Shown here: positions 23,458 to 32,351 of the stretch, piece after piece
Numbering within the stretch: position 1 is the first letter of the stretch
Layout of the letters: each line of letters begins with the position of its first letter
Assembly: GCA_009929175.1 (NCBI GenBank)
Contig: SABC01000003.1
Coordinates: forward strand, 39,685-103,684
Source of the DNA: Bacteroidia bacterium
GTDB lineage: Bacteria > Bacteroidota > Bacteroidia > Bacteroidales > UBA932
DNA length: 64,000 bases
Direction of reading: 5' to 3'
Position numbers and translations under genes: made by a program
The notes under the pieces: model-generated
The model's database searches: none
Seen by the model: only the letters and a program-made list of their open reading frames with translations
What the model was told of the DNA's origin: nothing

Positions 23458-25911
23458 ATGAAGTATGTTATTATCGGTGGCGTTGCAGGCGGAGCATCAG
23501 TTGCCGCAAGACTCCGCAGAAACGACGAAAATGCAGAGATCGTACTACTGGAAAGGGGCGAATATGTCTCTTATGCAAATTGTGGGTTACCCTATTATAT
23601 TGGCGGGACCATCAATAACCGCGAAAACCTTTTTGTACAGACAGCCGAAGGATTCAGAAGCCGCTTCAACATTGACATCCGTACCAGGAGTGAGGCCGAA
23701 AAGATTGACCCTGTCACAAAAACTGTACAAATCTACAACCTGGAAAAGGGAAGCCGTTATTCCGAGCCCTATGACAAGCTTATTCTTTCCCCTGGAGCCG
23801 AACCTCTAAAACCTAAAATAGAAGGCATTGACCATCCTAATGTGTTTACATTGCGCAATGTTCCGGATACCGACAAAATAAAAAGGTTCGTAAATGTAAA
23901 GAAGGTAGAAAAAGCTGTTGTTGTAGGGGGAGGGTTCATTGGACTGGAAATGGCCGAAAACCTCCACGACCTTGGAATAAAGGTAGAGCTTGTAGAGATG
24001 GCCGACCAGGTGATGGCCCACCTCGATTATTCAATGGCAACCATTATACACTCGGAGTTGCGCACCAAAGGGGTCACACTGCATCTTAGTGACGCAGTAG
24101 AGAAGTTCGGAGATGCCCCAAACGGAGTATCCGTACATCTCAAAAGCGGCAGCACAATCACCGCAGAGATGGTTGTATTCAGCATCGGGGTACGTCCCGA
24201 AACCAAGCTGGCAAGGGAGTCGGGGCTCGAACTGGGCAAGAGTGGAGGAATCAAGACAAATGAATACATGCAAACCTCCAATCCCGATATCTACGCATTA
24301 GGGGATGCAGCAGAGGTTACCCATTCAGTGCTGGGAACACCGGCCCTTATTCCTTTGGCCGGACCTGCAAACAAACAGGGACGAATTGTTGCCGATAACA
24401 TCGTTTTTGGGAATAAATCCAAATACAACGGTAGTATCGGCACTGGTATTGCAAAAGTTTTTGACCTTACTGTTGCATCGACAGGTGTCAGCGGCAAATG
24501 GCTCAAAAGAGAAGGTGTGGAATACATTGCCTCATTCACCCACTCTTCTTCCCACGCTGGTTATTATCCAAATGCTTTGCCCCTATCCATAAAAATAGTC
24601 TTTTCGCCCAAAGATGGCAGGTTGTTCGGAGCCCAGGTGGTTGGTTTTGACGGAGTGGACAAACGTATTGAAATGTTGGCACAGATTGTAAAAGCCAAGG
24701 GAACCATTTATGATCTGATGGAGCTTGAACACGCATATGCCCCACCTTTCTCTTCGGCAAAAGATCCTGTGAACATGGCCGGATTTGTAGCCGATAATAT
24801 TCTCAAAGAGAGGGTTAAAATTGCACACTGGAGGGAGATTGCCAAACTTGATCCTAACAAGGATTTCCTGTTGGATGTCCGTACCGAAGACGAACACAAA
24901 CTGGGTTCGATAGAGGGATCTACAAACATTCCCGTGGATTCCCTGCGAAGCAGGCTTGCAGAGATACCCTCTGACAAAAGGATTATAATCTATTGTGCCG
25001 TAGGTTTGAGAGGATACATTGCCTACCGTATCCTTACACAAAACGGGTTCTCCAATGTTTACAACTTGTCCGGCGGCTACAAGACTTATTCCATTGCAAC
25101 CGAAAAGGGCACTGTCGGAGAATTTTTTGCAGGGCAGATCGGTTCGGATGACACACTGGTCGATGTAGATAAAGAGACAGTGCTTTCGGTCGATGCCACA
25201 GGACTGCAGTGTCCCGGGCCAATCATGCAACTCAAGAGCAGCTACGATAAGATATCCATAGGAGAAAGAATGGAGATCAGGGCTACCGACCAGGCATTCG
25301 GCAAGGATGTGGCTTCTTGGTGCAATATCACAGGTGCCAAGTTGTTGTCAGTAGAAAACCGTCAAGGTATCATAACAGCAAAGATAGAGAAGGGAGAACC
25401 ATCCTCATCGTGCAAATTCAACGGCACGGGAGGAGTAAAAGGAGACAACAAGACAATAGTTGTCTTTAGCGACGACATGGACAAAGCCCTTGCCTCCTTT
25501 GTGATTGCCAACGGAGCTGCCTCAATGGGTAAAAAAGTAACCATGTTCTTCACTTTCTGGGGGCTTAACGTTATCAAAAAACGCCAACCTGTCAAGGTTC
25601 AGAAGGATTTGATGGGCAAGATGTTTGGTCTGATGCTTCCTAAAGGTGCTTCGGCCCTTAAATTATCCAAAATGAACATGATGGGAATGGGTTCTGCCAT
25701 GATGAAAGGAATCATGAAGAGGAAAAACATAGATTCGCTGGAATCCCTGATTGCACAGGCACAAGCCAACGGGGTTGAGTTCATTGCATGTACCATGAGC
25801 ATGGATGTGATGGGAGTTAAGGAAGAGGAACTTATGGACGGAGTAAACTTCGCCGGAGTGGCAACCTATCTGGAAAGAAGCGAAGAGGCGAACATGTCGC
25901 TTTTCATTTAG
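23458..25911 (+). CDS. CoA-disulfide reductase-rhodanese-TusA-DsrE fusion
   Basis: 817 aa, cytosolic. Domains in order: (1) FAD/NAD(P)H-dependent CoA-disulfide/persulfide reductase, 1-450, with FAD motif IIGGVAGGASVAARLRR, redox C42 (SYANCGLPYYIGG), NAD motif VVVGGGFIGLEMAE (154-167) and ALGDAAEV; (2) rhodanese, about 455-548, with DVRTEDEH and active C513 (YCAVGLRGY); (3) TusA/SirA-like sulfur carrier, about 575-645, with C585 (GLQCPGPIM); (4) DsrE-like domain, about 664-817, with C778 (EFIACTMSMDVMG) and a Met-rich loop. All four reactive cysteines are present, so sulfane sulfur could be relayed inside one chain. Such fusions are known in anaerobes as persulfide or CoA-polysulfide reductases; the physiological substrate here is not known. 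It is divergent from the Trx-MarR operon. Confidence 0.93.
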   Translation: MKYVIIGGVAGGASVAARLRRNDENAEIVLLERGEYVSYANCGLPYYIGGTINNRENLFVQTAEGFRSRFNIDIRTRSEAEKIDPVTKTVQIYNLEKGSRYSEPYDKLILSPGAEPLKPKIEGIDHPNVFTLRNVPDTDKIKRFVNVKKVEKAVVVGGGFIGLEMAENLHDLGIKVELVEMADQVMAHLDYSMATIIHSELRTKGVTLHLSDAVEKFGDAPNGVSVHLKSGSTITAEMVVFSIGVRPETKLARESGLELGKSGGIKTNEYMQTSNPDIYALGDAAEVTHSVLGTPALIPLAGPANKQGRIVADNIVFGNKSKYNGSIGTGIAKVFDLTVASTGVSGKWLKREGVEYIASFTHSSSHAGYYPNALPLSIKIVFSPKDGRLFGAQVVGFDGVDKRIEMLAQIVKAKGTIYDLMELEHAYAPPFSSAKDPVNMAGFVADNILKERVKIAHWREIAKLDPNKDFLLDVRTEDEHKLGSIEGSTNIPVDSLRSRLAEIPSDKRIIIYCAVGLRGYIAYRILTQNGFSNVYNLSGGYKTYSIATEKGTVGEFFAGQIGSDDTLVDVDKETVLSVDATGLQCPGPIMQLKSSYDKISIGERMEIRATDQAFGKDVASWCNITGAKLLSVENRQGIITAKIEKGEPSSSCKFNGTGGVKGDNKTIVVFSDDMDKALASFVIANGAASMGKKVTMFFTFWGLNVIKKRQPVKVQKDLMGKMFGLMLPKGASALKLSKMNMMGMGSAMMKGIMKRKNIDSLESLIAQAQANGVEFIACTMSMDVMGVKEEELMDGVNFAGVATYLERSEEANMSLFI

Positions 25912-25931
25912 TCCGTAACAATACATCTAAA

Positions 25932-25964
25932 AACTCCGGAGTTAACTATCTGCCGGAGTTTTTT
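25932..25964 (+). terminator. Intrinsic terminator after the CoA-disulfide reductase fusion gene
   Basis: Stem AACTCCGG (25932-25939) pairs with CCGGAGTT (25953-25960), 13-nt loop, followed by TTTT. It begins 20 nt after the stop codon. Confidence 0.8.
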
Positions 25965-25991
25965 GGTATATTTGCCATACAAAAAAAGACC

Positions 25992-26552
25992 ATGAAACAC
26001 ATAGCAAAATTCTTATTGTGGATATTTGGGTGGAAGGCTGTCGAACCGCCTGCACCGGAACCCAAATGCATCATACTTGGTGTCCCTCACACCTCCTCTT
26101 GGGATTTCATTATTTCATTCCTATACTACAAATCGGTTGGAGGAAAAGCCAGCGTTATGATAAAAAAGAGCTTTTTTGTGTGGCCTCTCAGCCCAATAGT
26201 GAAGGCAATGGGAGGAGTACCGGTGGACAGGGAAAGGGGAGCGACCCTAACCTTGCAAATCATCGATGAATTCAAAAAAAGGGATTACTTCCATTTGGCA
26301 ATTGCACCCGAGGGTACCCGCAAGCCCACAGAAAGGTGGAAAGCCGGGTTTCATACAATAGCCCGGGCAGCAGATGTACCGGTTTACCTGGGATATTTTG
26401 ACTGGAAGAAAAAAGAGGTAGGAAGGGGAGAAAAATTCGAGCTGACCGACAACCAGCAGGAGGATCTTAAACGAATAAGGTTATGGTACAAAACCAAAGG
26501 GGTCCAAGGCAAGCACCCTCATATGTTCACAACCGGAAAAGACCTGGAATGA
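25992..26552 (+). CDS. Acyltransferase, PlsC-like (LPLAT superfamily)
   Basis: 186 aa. The acyltransferase motif I appears as PHTSSWD (H33 to D38), motif II-like as GVPVDRERG, and motif III as APEGTR (107-110). Members transfer acyl chains to lysophosphatidate or related lipids at the membrane. The protein is short and lacks clear membrane helices apart from the amphipathic start MKHIAKFLLWIFGW. The acceptor is unknown. It stands 64 bp before the acyl-CoA synthetase gene in the same direction, which fits a fatty-acid activation and transfer pair. Confidence 0.88.
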   Translation: MKHIAKFLLWIFGWKAVEPPAPEPKCIILGVPHTSSWDFIISFLYYKSVGGKASVMIKKSFFVWPLSPIVKAMGGVPVDRERGATLTLQIIDEFKKRDYFHLAIAPEGTRKPTERWKAGFHTIARAADVPVYLGYFDWKKKEVGRGEKFELTDNQQEDLKRIRLWYKTKGVQGKHPHMFTTGKDLE

Positions 26553-26615
26553 TTAAAAAAACATTTGGAACGATTCTTGCTGTACATTTACACCACAGTA
26601 ATTTCTTAACATCAG

Positions 26616-28385
26616 ATGAACATACCCGTTTTTAGCACCTTAAAAGACTTATTTGACTATAGTACAAGCACCTATAAGAATAATAAAGCTTTCTCATACA
26701 TCTCCGGAAATTCTTACACTTATGGAGAATTTGGAGACCAGACAAACAAACTCACACAAATCTTCTTACAGCATGGTGTCTCTCCTGGCGACAAGATTGC
26801 AATTTTAAGCCAAAACATGCCCAACTGGCCGGTAGCCTATTTTGCAACCACAACTAATGGGTTGGTGTTGGTACCGATGTTGCCCGATTTTTCGGAATTT
26901 GAAATCAAGAACATCCTCGAACATTCTGGCTCACGGATACTTCTTGTTTCAAAGAGATTACTCCATAAAGTTCCACAAGAGATAATCTCCGGTCTGGACC
27001 TGGTAGTAGAGACCGACACATTTGAGATTCTCCATGCCCTCGAGGGGCTACCCCAGGGTAACATCACATCTCCCAAAGAAGAGGACCTGGCAACCATAAT
27101 CTACACTTCGGGGACAACAGGAAACTCAAAAGGGGTAATGCTTACACACAGGAACTTATGCACCCACCTTTATGCTGCTTTCAAACTGCGTCCAGGTTAT
27201 GATTGGGATATTTGGCTCTCCCTTTTGCCGCTTTCCCACACACTGGAGAGCAGCTTAAGCATGTTGCTTCCCATGGTGAGCGGAGCATCGGTATATTACA
27301 TCGAAAAGGCTCCTACCCCAACCATCCTCATAAAGGCACTGAAAGAGGTTAGGCCTACCACTATCCTGAGCGTCCCGATGATAATTGAAAAAATCTACCG
27401 TAACACGGTTCTTCCCAAATTCAATTCCGGAAAGCTTGTAAAAGCAATATACTCCACCACTCCTGGCCGCAAATTGCTACATCGGATTGCCGGCAAAAAG
27501 CTAATGGAAACCTTTGGTGGCAGGATCCGCTTCTTTGGAATCGGAGGGGCAAGACTAGACGGAACTGTTGAGAGGTTCCTTTACGAAGCAAAATTTCCTT
27601 ATGCCATCGGGTATGGTCTTACAGAAACGGCACCCCTGCTTGCAGGAGCAATTCCCGACAATGTGAAGTGGCAGAGTACGGGCCCTGCAGTTCACGGAGT
27701 AGAGCTGAGAATTGACAACCCTAACCCCGAAACCGGAGAGGGAGAAATTGTTGCCAGAGGACCAAATGTGATGGTGGGATACTACAAAAACCCCGAAGCT
27801 ACCGAACAAGCTTTTACAAAAGACGGGTGGTTCCGGACTAAAGACCTTGGAATCATTGATAAGGAGGGTAGGTTGTACATCAAAGGGCGTCTGAACAACA
27901 TGATCCTCGGCCCCAGTGGCGAAAACATCTATCCGGAGGAAATCGAGAGTGTTATAAATGGCCATGATATGGTTTCCGAGTCTATTGTTACCCAAAGCAA
28001 AGGGAAGCTGATTGCCAAAGTCCATTTCAATCCCGACAAACTCAAGGCTTTGAAAGAGGCCAAGGAAGAAGCACTAAATGCATACTACCAAAAGCGTGAC
28101 CAGCTTGTAAAAAGCTACGAGGAGAAGAAAGAGGAGCTGATGCACACCTACGAAGAGAAGAAAGAAGAGTTGATGAACACATACGACGAAAAACGCGAAG
28201 AGCTGGATGAAATAATCGACACCTTCAACAAGAAGATAGAGCAACTCAAGAAAGATGTTTCGGAATACGTAAATGCAAGGGTCAACAAATTCTCAAAAAT
28301 CAACATCGTGGAAGATCATCCCGAGCAATTCGAAAAAACCGCCACCCAAAAGATCAAACGTTACAAATACACCGAGAAGGAATAA
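26616..28385 (+). CDS. Long-chain fatty-acid-CoA ligase with coiled-coil insertion
   Basis: 589 aa. It activates fatty acids through acyl-AMP to acyl-CoA. The AMP-binding P-loop is YTSGTTGNSKGVML (163-176), then LPLSHTLESS, GYGLTETAP, and the hinge-region FRTKDLGIIDKEGRLYIKGR. In the C-terminal subdomain, residues 489-543 are an unusual insertion of five consecutive 11-residue units (see repeat at 28080-28244), predicted to be a charged coiled coil. The C-terminal catalytic-Lys region resumes as QFEKTATQKIKRYKY. No signal peptide. The insertion may mediate oligomerisation or membrane/partner contact. Confidence 0.93.
   Translation: MNIPVFSTLKDLFDYSTSTYKNNKAFSYISGNSYTYGEFGDQTNKLTQIFLQHGVSPGDKIAILSQNMPNWPVAYFATTTNGLVLVPMLPDFSEFEIKNILEHSGSRILLVSKRLLHKVPQEIISGLDLVVETDTFEILHALEGLPQGNITSPKEEDLATIIYTSGTTGNSKGVMLTHRNLCTHLYAAFKLRPGYDWDIWLSLLPLSHTLESSLSMLLPMVSGASVYYIEKAPTPTILIKALKEVRPTTILSVPMIIEKIYRNTVLPKFNSGKLVKAIYSTTPGRKLLHRIAGKKLMETFGGRIRFFGIGGARLDGTVERFLYEAKFPYAIGYGLTETAPLLAGAIPDNVKWQSTGPAVHGVELRIDNPNPETGEGEIVARGPNVMVGYYKNPEATEQAFTKDGWFRTKDLGIIDKEGRLYIKGRLNNMILGPSGENIYPEEIESVINGHDMVSESIVTQSKGKLIAKVHFNPDKLKALKEAKEEALNAYYQKRDQLVKSYEEKKEELMHTYEEKKEELMNTYDEKREELDEIIDTFNKKIEQLKKDVSEYVNARVNKFSKINIVEDHPEQFEKTATQKIKRYKYTEKE
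28080..28244 (+). repeat. Tandem 33-bp (11-residue) repeats coding a hendecad coiled coil
   Basis: Five in-frame 33-bp units begin at 28080, 28113, 28146, 28179 and 28212. They encode AYYQKRDQLVK, SYEEKKEELMH, TYEEKKEELMN, TYDEKREELDE and IIDTFNKKIEQ. Units 2-4 are nearly identical in protein but differ at many third positions, so the duplication is not recent or is under protein-level selection. Confidence 0.85.
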
Positions 28386-28409
28386 CCCTCAAGGTTAGAC
28401 AGTTTTTTT

Positions 28410-29240
28410 TTAAAAATTGATATCTATCCTTCCGACATATACCCCATGAGCGCCGGTCTGGTTTACAATAACACCATTACCGGCGCTGTTTTTTACAATG
28501 GCGGGCTCTTCCAGGAATGTATGTGAGTGCCCGCCAATTATAATGTCTACATTCTTTGTCAGGGAAGCCAACTCCAGGTCTCCAGGTCTCTTTTTACCAC
28601 TTCCCTGGTAGCCAAGATGGCTCAATACGATTACAAGGTCACAATTATCCTTTGATTTGAGCCTCTTTGCCAACCTGTTCACAATAGGCACCGGATTTTT
28701 GTAGGCCAACCCTTCTATTGCACTTTTGGAAACATAACCGTTAAGATCCAGCAAAACCCCGATAATACCTATTTTCTTGCCTCCTTTGTAAATTATGGTG
28801 TAGGGTTTCACAACACCTTCCAGCGGAGTCCCTTTGAAGTCATAATTTGCACACAGAGTTTCGTAGTCGGCCTTCTCCAGCCTTTTTGCCAACAACTCTT
28901 GCCCGTCGTCAAATTCATGATTTCCCAGACAAACGGCATCGTAGCCCATTGTATTGTACAGCATCACCTCCATCTCTCCTTTGAAGAGTGTATAGTAGGG
29001 CGTACCCTGGTTGTAGTCACCTGCATCCAGCAAAAGAATATTAGGGTGGGAATCCCTCATCTCCTTTATGTAGTTTGCCCTTCTCTGGAAACCGCCAAGA
29101 CCTGCATTACGCCCGCTCGAAAGTGGTTCAATATTGCTGTGGACATCGTTGGTGTGCAAAATTACCAAATCCTGGGAAAACGCAAACTGCGCAATAAGAA
29201 TCAGCAAACCAGCAATCAAGTATCTCATTTTCCTTTCCAT
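28410..29240 (-). CDS. Metallophosphatase half of a split 5'-nucleotidase
   Basis: 276 aa. A signal peptide (MERKMRYLIAGLLILIAQFAFSQ) is followed by a calcineurin-like metallophosphoesterase domain: ILHTNDVHSN, LLDAGDYNQGTPY, CLGNHEFDDG, VIVLSHLG and IIGGHSHTF. These supply the two-metal ligands of UshA/5'-nucleotidase family enzymes. It contains only the N-terminal catalytic domain and ends with a short strand; the C-terminal substrate-binding domain is a separate gene just upstream (29252-30010), 11 nt apart. The two products probably work together in the periplasm on nucleotides or related phosphoesters. Confidence 0.93.
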   Translation of the reverse strand: MERKMRYLIAGLLILIAQFAFSQDLVILHTNDVHSNIEPLSSGRNAGLGGFQRRANYIKEMRDSHPNILLLDAGDYNQGTPYYTLFKGEMEVMLYNTMGYDAVCLGNHEFDDGQELLAKRLEKADYETLCANYDFKGTPLEGVVKPYTIIYKGGKKIGIIGVLLDLNGYVSKSAIEGLAYKNPVPIVNRLAKRLKSKDNCDLVIVLSHLGYQGSGKKRPGDLELASLTKNVDIIIGGHSHTFLEEPAIVKNSAGNGVIVNQTGAHGVYVGRIDINF

Positions 29241-29251
29241 GTTTTACCTTT

Positions 29252-30010
29252 TTAATCTTCTGTTACAACGCGGTTTGTTATTGAGGAGGTTATCATTTGG
29301 CCTTTCGAACTCCTCGACTCTATCACTTCAAGAATTGCATCCCTGAGCAGCACACCGGTGTACTCCACATCGACTGAAGATTTCAAAGCGCTCAGGTTGT
29401 CTCCTCCCCCCATAAGGAAATCTATGGTTACTATACGGTATGTGCGGTATGGATCAATCTGTTCTCCCTCCAGCAGCACATCCTTGAGCTGGTTGTTACG
29501 GATCTCCAGCTTTAAGTTATGCGAAAAGGCCTCAACCCTGTTCCGGGCAAAAGATTCGAACAGTTCCCTCACGGCAGTACCCGGCAGGTCCAGTATAACA
29601 ATATAATTTTCGAAAGGGAAAATAGAAAAAACATCATACCGACGGACATCCCCTTTTGGTAAAGATGCCCTGAGGCCTCCAAAATTGGTGAGGGAAAAAT
29701 CAACATCCCTTTTGCTGATTTTCCTGCCATATTCCAGCATGGCATCGGCAGCAAAGTTAGACAACAGGGATTCGGGCCTGCCCGACCTCATCTCCTGTTG
29801 AGACACCCCGATCACCTCCTGCATCAACCGGTCCATCTCAGGTTTGTAAAACCCAATTATCCCCTCGGTAACAGGCTCGTTGTTCCTGTCCCAGGTAGAA
29901 TCCATCAATACTCTGGAAGCCTTGAAGGTAAAATCAATTTTTTGGGCCACGACAACCGAGGGCAAAAGCACAAGGGTGGCCAGTATGATCAAAAGCAGTC
30001 TGGATTTCAT
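29252..30010 (-). CDS. 5'-nucleotidase C-terminal domain protein
   Basis: 252 aa. A signal peptide (MKSRLLLIILATLVLLPSVVVAQ) precedes a 5'-nucleotidase C-terminal (substrate-specificity) domain, with LLSNFAADAMLEYGRK, FSLTNFGGLRASLPKGDV, IFPFENYIVILDLPG and TIDFLMGGGDNLS. It has no metallophosphatase residues. It is transcribed directly before the catalytic half. Split genes of this type are frequent in Bacteroidota, so this is not a frameshift: each half has its own signal peptide. Confidence 0.92.
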   Translation of the reverse strand: MKSRLLLIILATLVLLPSVVVAQKIDFTFKASRVLMDSTWDRNNEPVTEGIIGFYKPEMDRLMQEVIGVSQQEMRSGRPESLLSNFAADAMLEYGRKISKRDVDFSLTNFGGLRASLPKGDVRRYDVFSIFPFENYIVILDLPGTAVRELFESFARNRVEAFSHNLKLEIRNNQLKDVLLEGEQIDPYRTYRIVTIDFLMGGGDNLSALKSSVDVEYTGVLLRDAILEVIESRSSKGQMITSSITNRVVTED

Positions 30011-30040
30011 AATAAAGGTCTCTTTACAAATAATAGTTCG

Positions 30041-31387
30041 TTAGTACTTGAGCCATTTGTACAAGTCCTTAAAGTTAGGTTTTTTCCCGTACATCAGGAT
30101 ACCCACCCTGTAAATCTTTGCCGAAACATAGGTCATAAATAAGAAAGTAACGGCCAGCAGGCCGACCGACAAAGCCAGTTCCCAAAATGGCACACCAAAA
30201 GGAACCCTGGCCATCATTACCATAGGAGATGTAAAAGGAATCATAGACCCCCAAAATGAGAGGGCACTGTCGGGGTGCTGGAAGGTGTGTATCATTATAA
30301 AAAGGCCGAGGATCAGTGGCAAAGTGACTGGGAAAATCAACTGCTGAGTGTCGGCTTCGTTGTCAACTGCGCTGCCAACTGCGGCAAACATTGCTGCGTA
30401 GAGCAGGTATCCCAGAAGGAAGTAAAGTATGAACGAAACCACTATTCCGGTTACAGGTACTGACGAAAGTGCGCTGAATATTTCGCCGGCCACACCCGAA
30501 TCGGTTTGTGCAGCATTGACCACACCAGCCAGCTCTGTGCCTTGTGCACCTGCAACATTGGCAATCTCCGGAGTTGTCCCGGCAATTTTGTCAAAACCGA
30601 TGATGGCCTGCACACCTGCGGTGATAGCGACAGTCAGCAAAATCCATATCAGGAACTGTAACATGGCAACCGAACCTACACCAAGGATTTTACCCAGCAT
30701 CAACTGGAATGGCCTCACCGAAGAGACAATAACCTCCACAATACGGGTCGTTTTCTCTTCTATCACACCCCTCATAACCATAGAGCCAAACATGAATATG
30801 AACATGTAAATCATAAAGCTGGCTATATAGGCAATGCCCATGTAAATCTCAACCATTGCCACCTTCTCGTCCCCGCTTTCGGTTACTGTGAATGTTTTGA
30901 CACTTACCTTGGTATTTATCTCCTTGATAATCTGCTCCAGGTTCTCTATATTGTACCTTTCCAGCTTGTGCTTTTCCAAAGCATTTTTCACATTCCTCTC
31001 GATCTCCGACTTTGCATCCAGGTTGAGCTGCTTAGAGGAAAGGGCAGAGACTGCGACATTAAGGGAAGAGTCGGGTTCGGAAATCTCTACCAACGCATAA
31101 AGGTTATCCGGGAAACTTTTTTTAATTCCCGCAACATCAGCTTGCTGGTCAAATGTATAGATAAATTCCTCGGTATCATTGAAAAACGGTTCACACAAAC
31201 CGGAGTGGTCCACAACCAGTATCTGTTGGCCGGTTTTACCCGAAGAGAGGGTCATGATCAAAGATGGAAGTATTATCAATGCCGCAAACAGAATTGGTGT
31301 AAGGATGGTCATTATTATGAATGACTTTTTTCTGACCCGGATCAAAAATTCTCGGGAAATAATCAAAAATAGTTTGTTGTTTTTCAT
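30041..31387 (-). CDS. ABC-2 family transporter permease (NatB-like)
   Basis: 448 aa. An N-terminal membrane helix (ESFIIMTILTPILFAALIIL region) is followed by a large extracytoplasmic domain (about 50-180) and five C-terminal helices, with the motif VMRGVIEEKTTRIVEVIVSSVRPFQLMLGKILGVG typical of the NatB/ABC-2 exporter family (linked to Na+ or antibiotic export). It has a strong Shine-Dalgarno (AAGGAGGAG) 2-3 nt from the start and follows its ATPase by 9 nt. The exported substrate is not evident. Confidence 0.9.
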   Translation of the reverse strand: MKNNKLFLIISREFLIRVRKKSFIIMTILTPILFAALIILPSLIMTLSSGKTGQQILVVDHSGLCEPFFNDTEEFIYTFDQQADVAGIKKSFPDNLYALVEISEPDSSLNVAVSALSSKQLNLDAKSEIERNVKNALEKHKLERYNIENLEQIIKEINTKVSVKTFTVTESGDEKVAMVEIYMGIAYIASFMIYMFIFMFGSMVMRGVIEEKTTRIVEVIVSSVRPFQLMLGKILGVGSVAMLQFLIWILLTVAITAGVQAIIGFDKIAGTTPEIANVAGAQGTELAGVVNAAQTDSGVAGEIFSALSSVPVTGIVVSFILYFLLGYLLYAAMFAAVGSAVDNEADTQQLIFPVTLPLILGLFIMIHTFQHPDSALSFWGSMIPFTSPMVMMARVPFGVPFWELALSVGLLAVTFLFMTYVSAKIYRVGILMYGKKPNFKDLYKWLKY

Positions 31388-31396
31388 AACTCCTCC

Positions 31397-32302
31397 TTAA
31401 CTAACCAGTTTAATAAATATATCGTTCATTCTGGGAACCAGCTCCCTGTAGGAGACTATATCGGTTAACGGTGCCAGGTCCCTGAGTACTTGTGATGATG
31501 ATTTGCCGCTCTGTAGCTCCAGGACAGCCCTGTAGCCCCCCTTCGCATCATCCTGTACTGCCGAGACAAAGCTTCCTGTACTCATGAAATCAAATTTTCC
31601 CCCGGCCCTGTAGATAACCTCCACCTCGTTTTTCCCGTGGTTGCGGCGGATATCGTCCAACCCTCCGGAAATTATCAGTTTTGATTTGTTTATCAGGGCT
31701 ATGTTGTCACACAACTCCTCCACTGATTCCATATTGTGGGTCGAAAGGATGATTGATGCGCCGGCTGCCTTCATCTCCAGTATCTCATTCCTTACAATCT
31801 GCACGTTCACTGGATCAAACCCGCTGAAGGGTTCGTCCAGGATGAGCAGTGAGGGTTTGTGCAGCACAGTAGTTATGAACTGTACTTTTTGGGCCATCCC
31901 TTTGGAAAGCTCTTCGATCTTTTTGTCCCACCACGCTTGTATTCCAAATTTGACAAACCAGTGCTTAAGCTCCTTTTTGGCATCTGCCTGGCTGAGTCCT
32001 TTGAGCCTGGCCAGATACATCGCCTGGTCACCTACCTTCATTTTCTTGTACAGCCCCCTCTCCTCGGGAAGATAGCCAATATAGGCTATATCTTCCTGTT
32101 TGATAGGAGCACCATTGAAAAACACCTCACCCGAATCGGGCATGGTTATCTGGTTCATGATCCTGATAAGGGTCGTTTTTCCTGCACCGTTGGGGCCAAG
32201 CAAACCAAAGACCGACCCCCGGGGTACCGAGATTGATACATTGTCGAGGGCAGTAAAATCGTTGAATTTCTTTACTACACTCTTACAGGTGATAACATCC
32301 AT
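31397..32302 (-). CDS. ABC transporter ATP-binding protein (NatA-like)
   Basis: 301 aa. Walker A GPNGAGKTT, Q-loop region GYLPEERGLYKKM, signature LSKGMAQKVQFI, Walker B LLILDEPFSGFDPVN and H-loop STHNM are all intact. The signature LSKGM replaces LSGGQ, which is typical of the NatA subfamily. A C-terminal extension of about 90 residues is also a NatA-type feature. It pairs with the permease that follows. Confidence 0.93.
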   Translation of the reverse strand: MDVITCKSVVKKFNDFTALDNVSISVPRGSVFGLLGPNGAGKTTLIRIMNQITMPDSGEVFFNGAPIKQEDIAYIGYLPEERGLYKKMKVGDQAMYLARLKGLSQADAKKELKHWFVKFGIQAWWDKKIEELSKGMAQKVQFITTVLHKPSLLILDEPFSGFDPVNVQIVRNEILEMKAAGASIILSTHNMESVEELCDNIALINKSKLIISGGLDDIRRNHGKNEVEVIYRAGGKFDFMSTGSFVSAVQDDAKGGYRAVLELQSGKSSSQVLRDLAPLTDIVSYRELVPRMNDIFIKLVS

Positions 32303-32351
32303 AATAGTTGTGATTTTTTAAGCAATCACAAATATACAACTATTCAAACAT

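Noticed and set aside
28386..28425. AACC-ctcaa-GGTT hairpin and T-run between the acyl-CoA synthetase and 5'-nucleotidase genes
   Set aside because: The stem is only 4 bp and the T-run is 5 nt away; too weak to call a terminator.
28410..30010. Frameshifted single 5'-nucleotidase gene
   Set aside because: The two genes are in reversed order relative to the fused protein and each begins with its own signal peptide, so they are natural separate genes.
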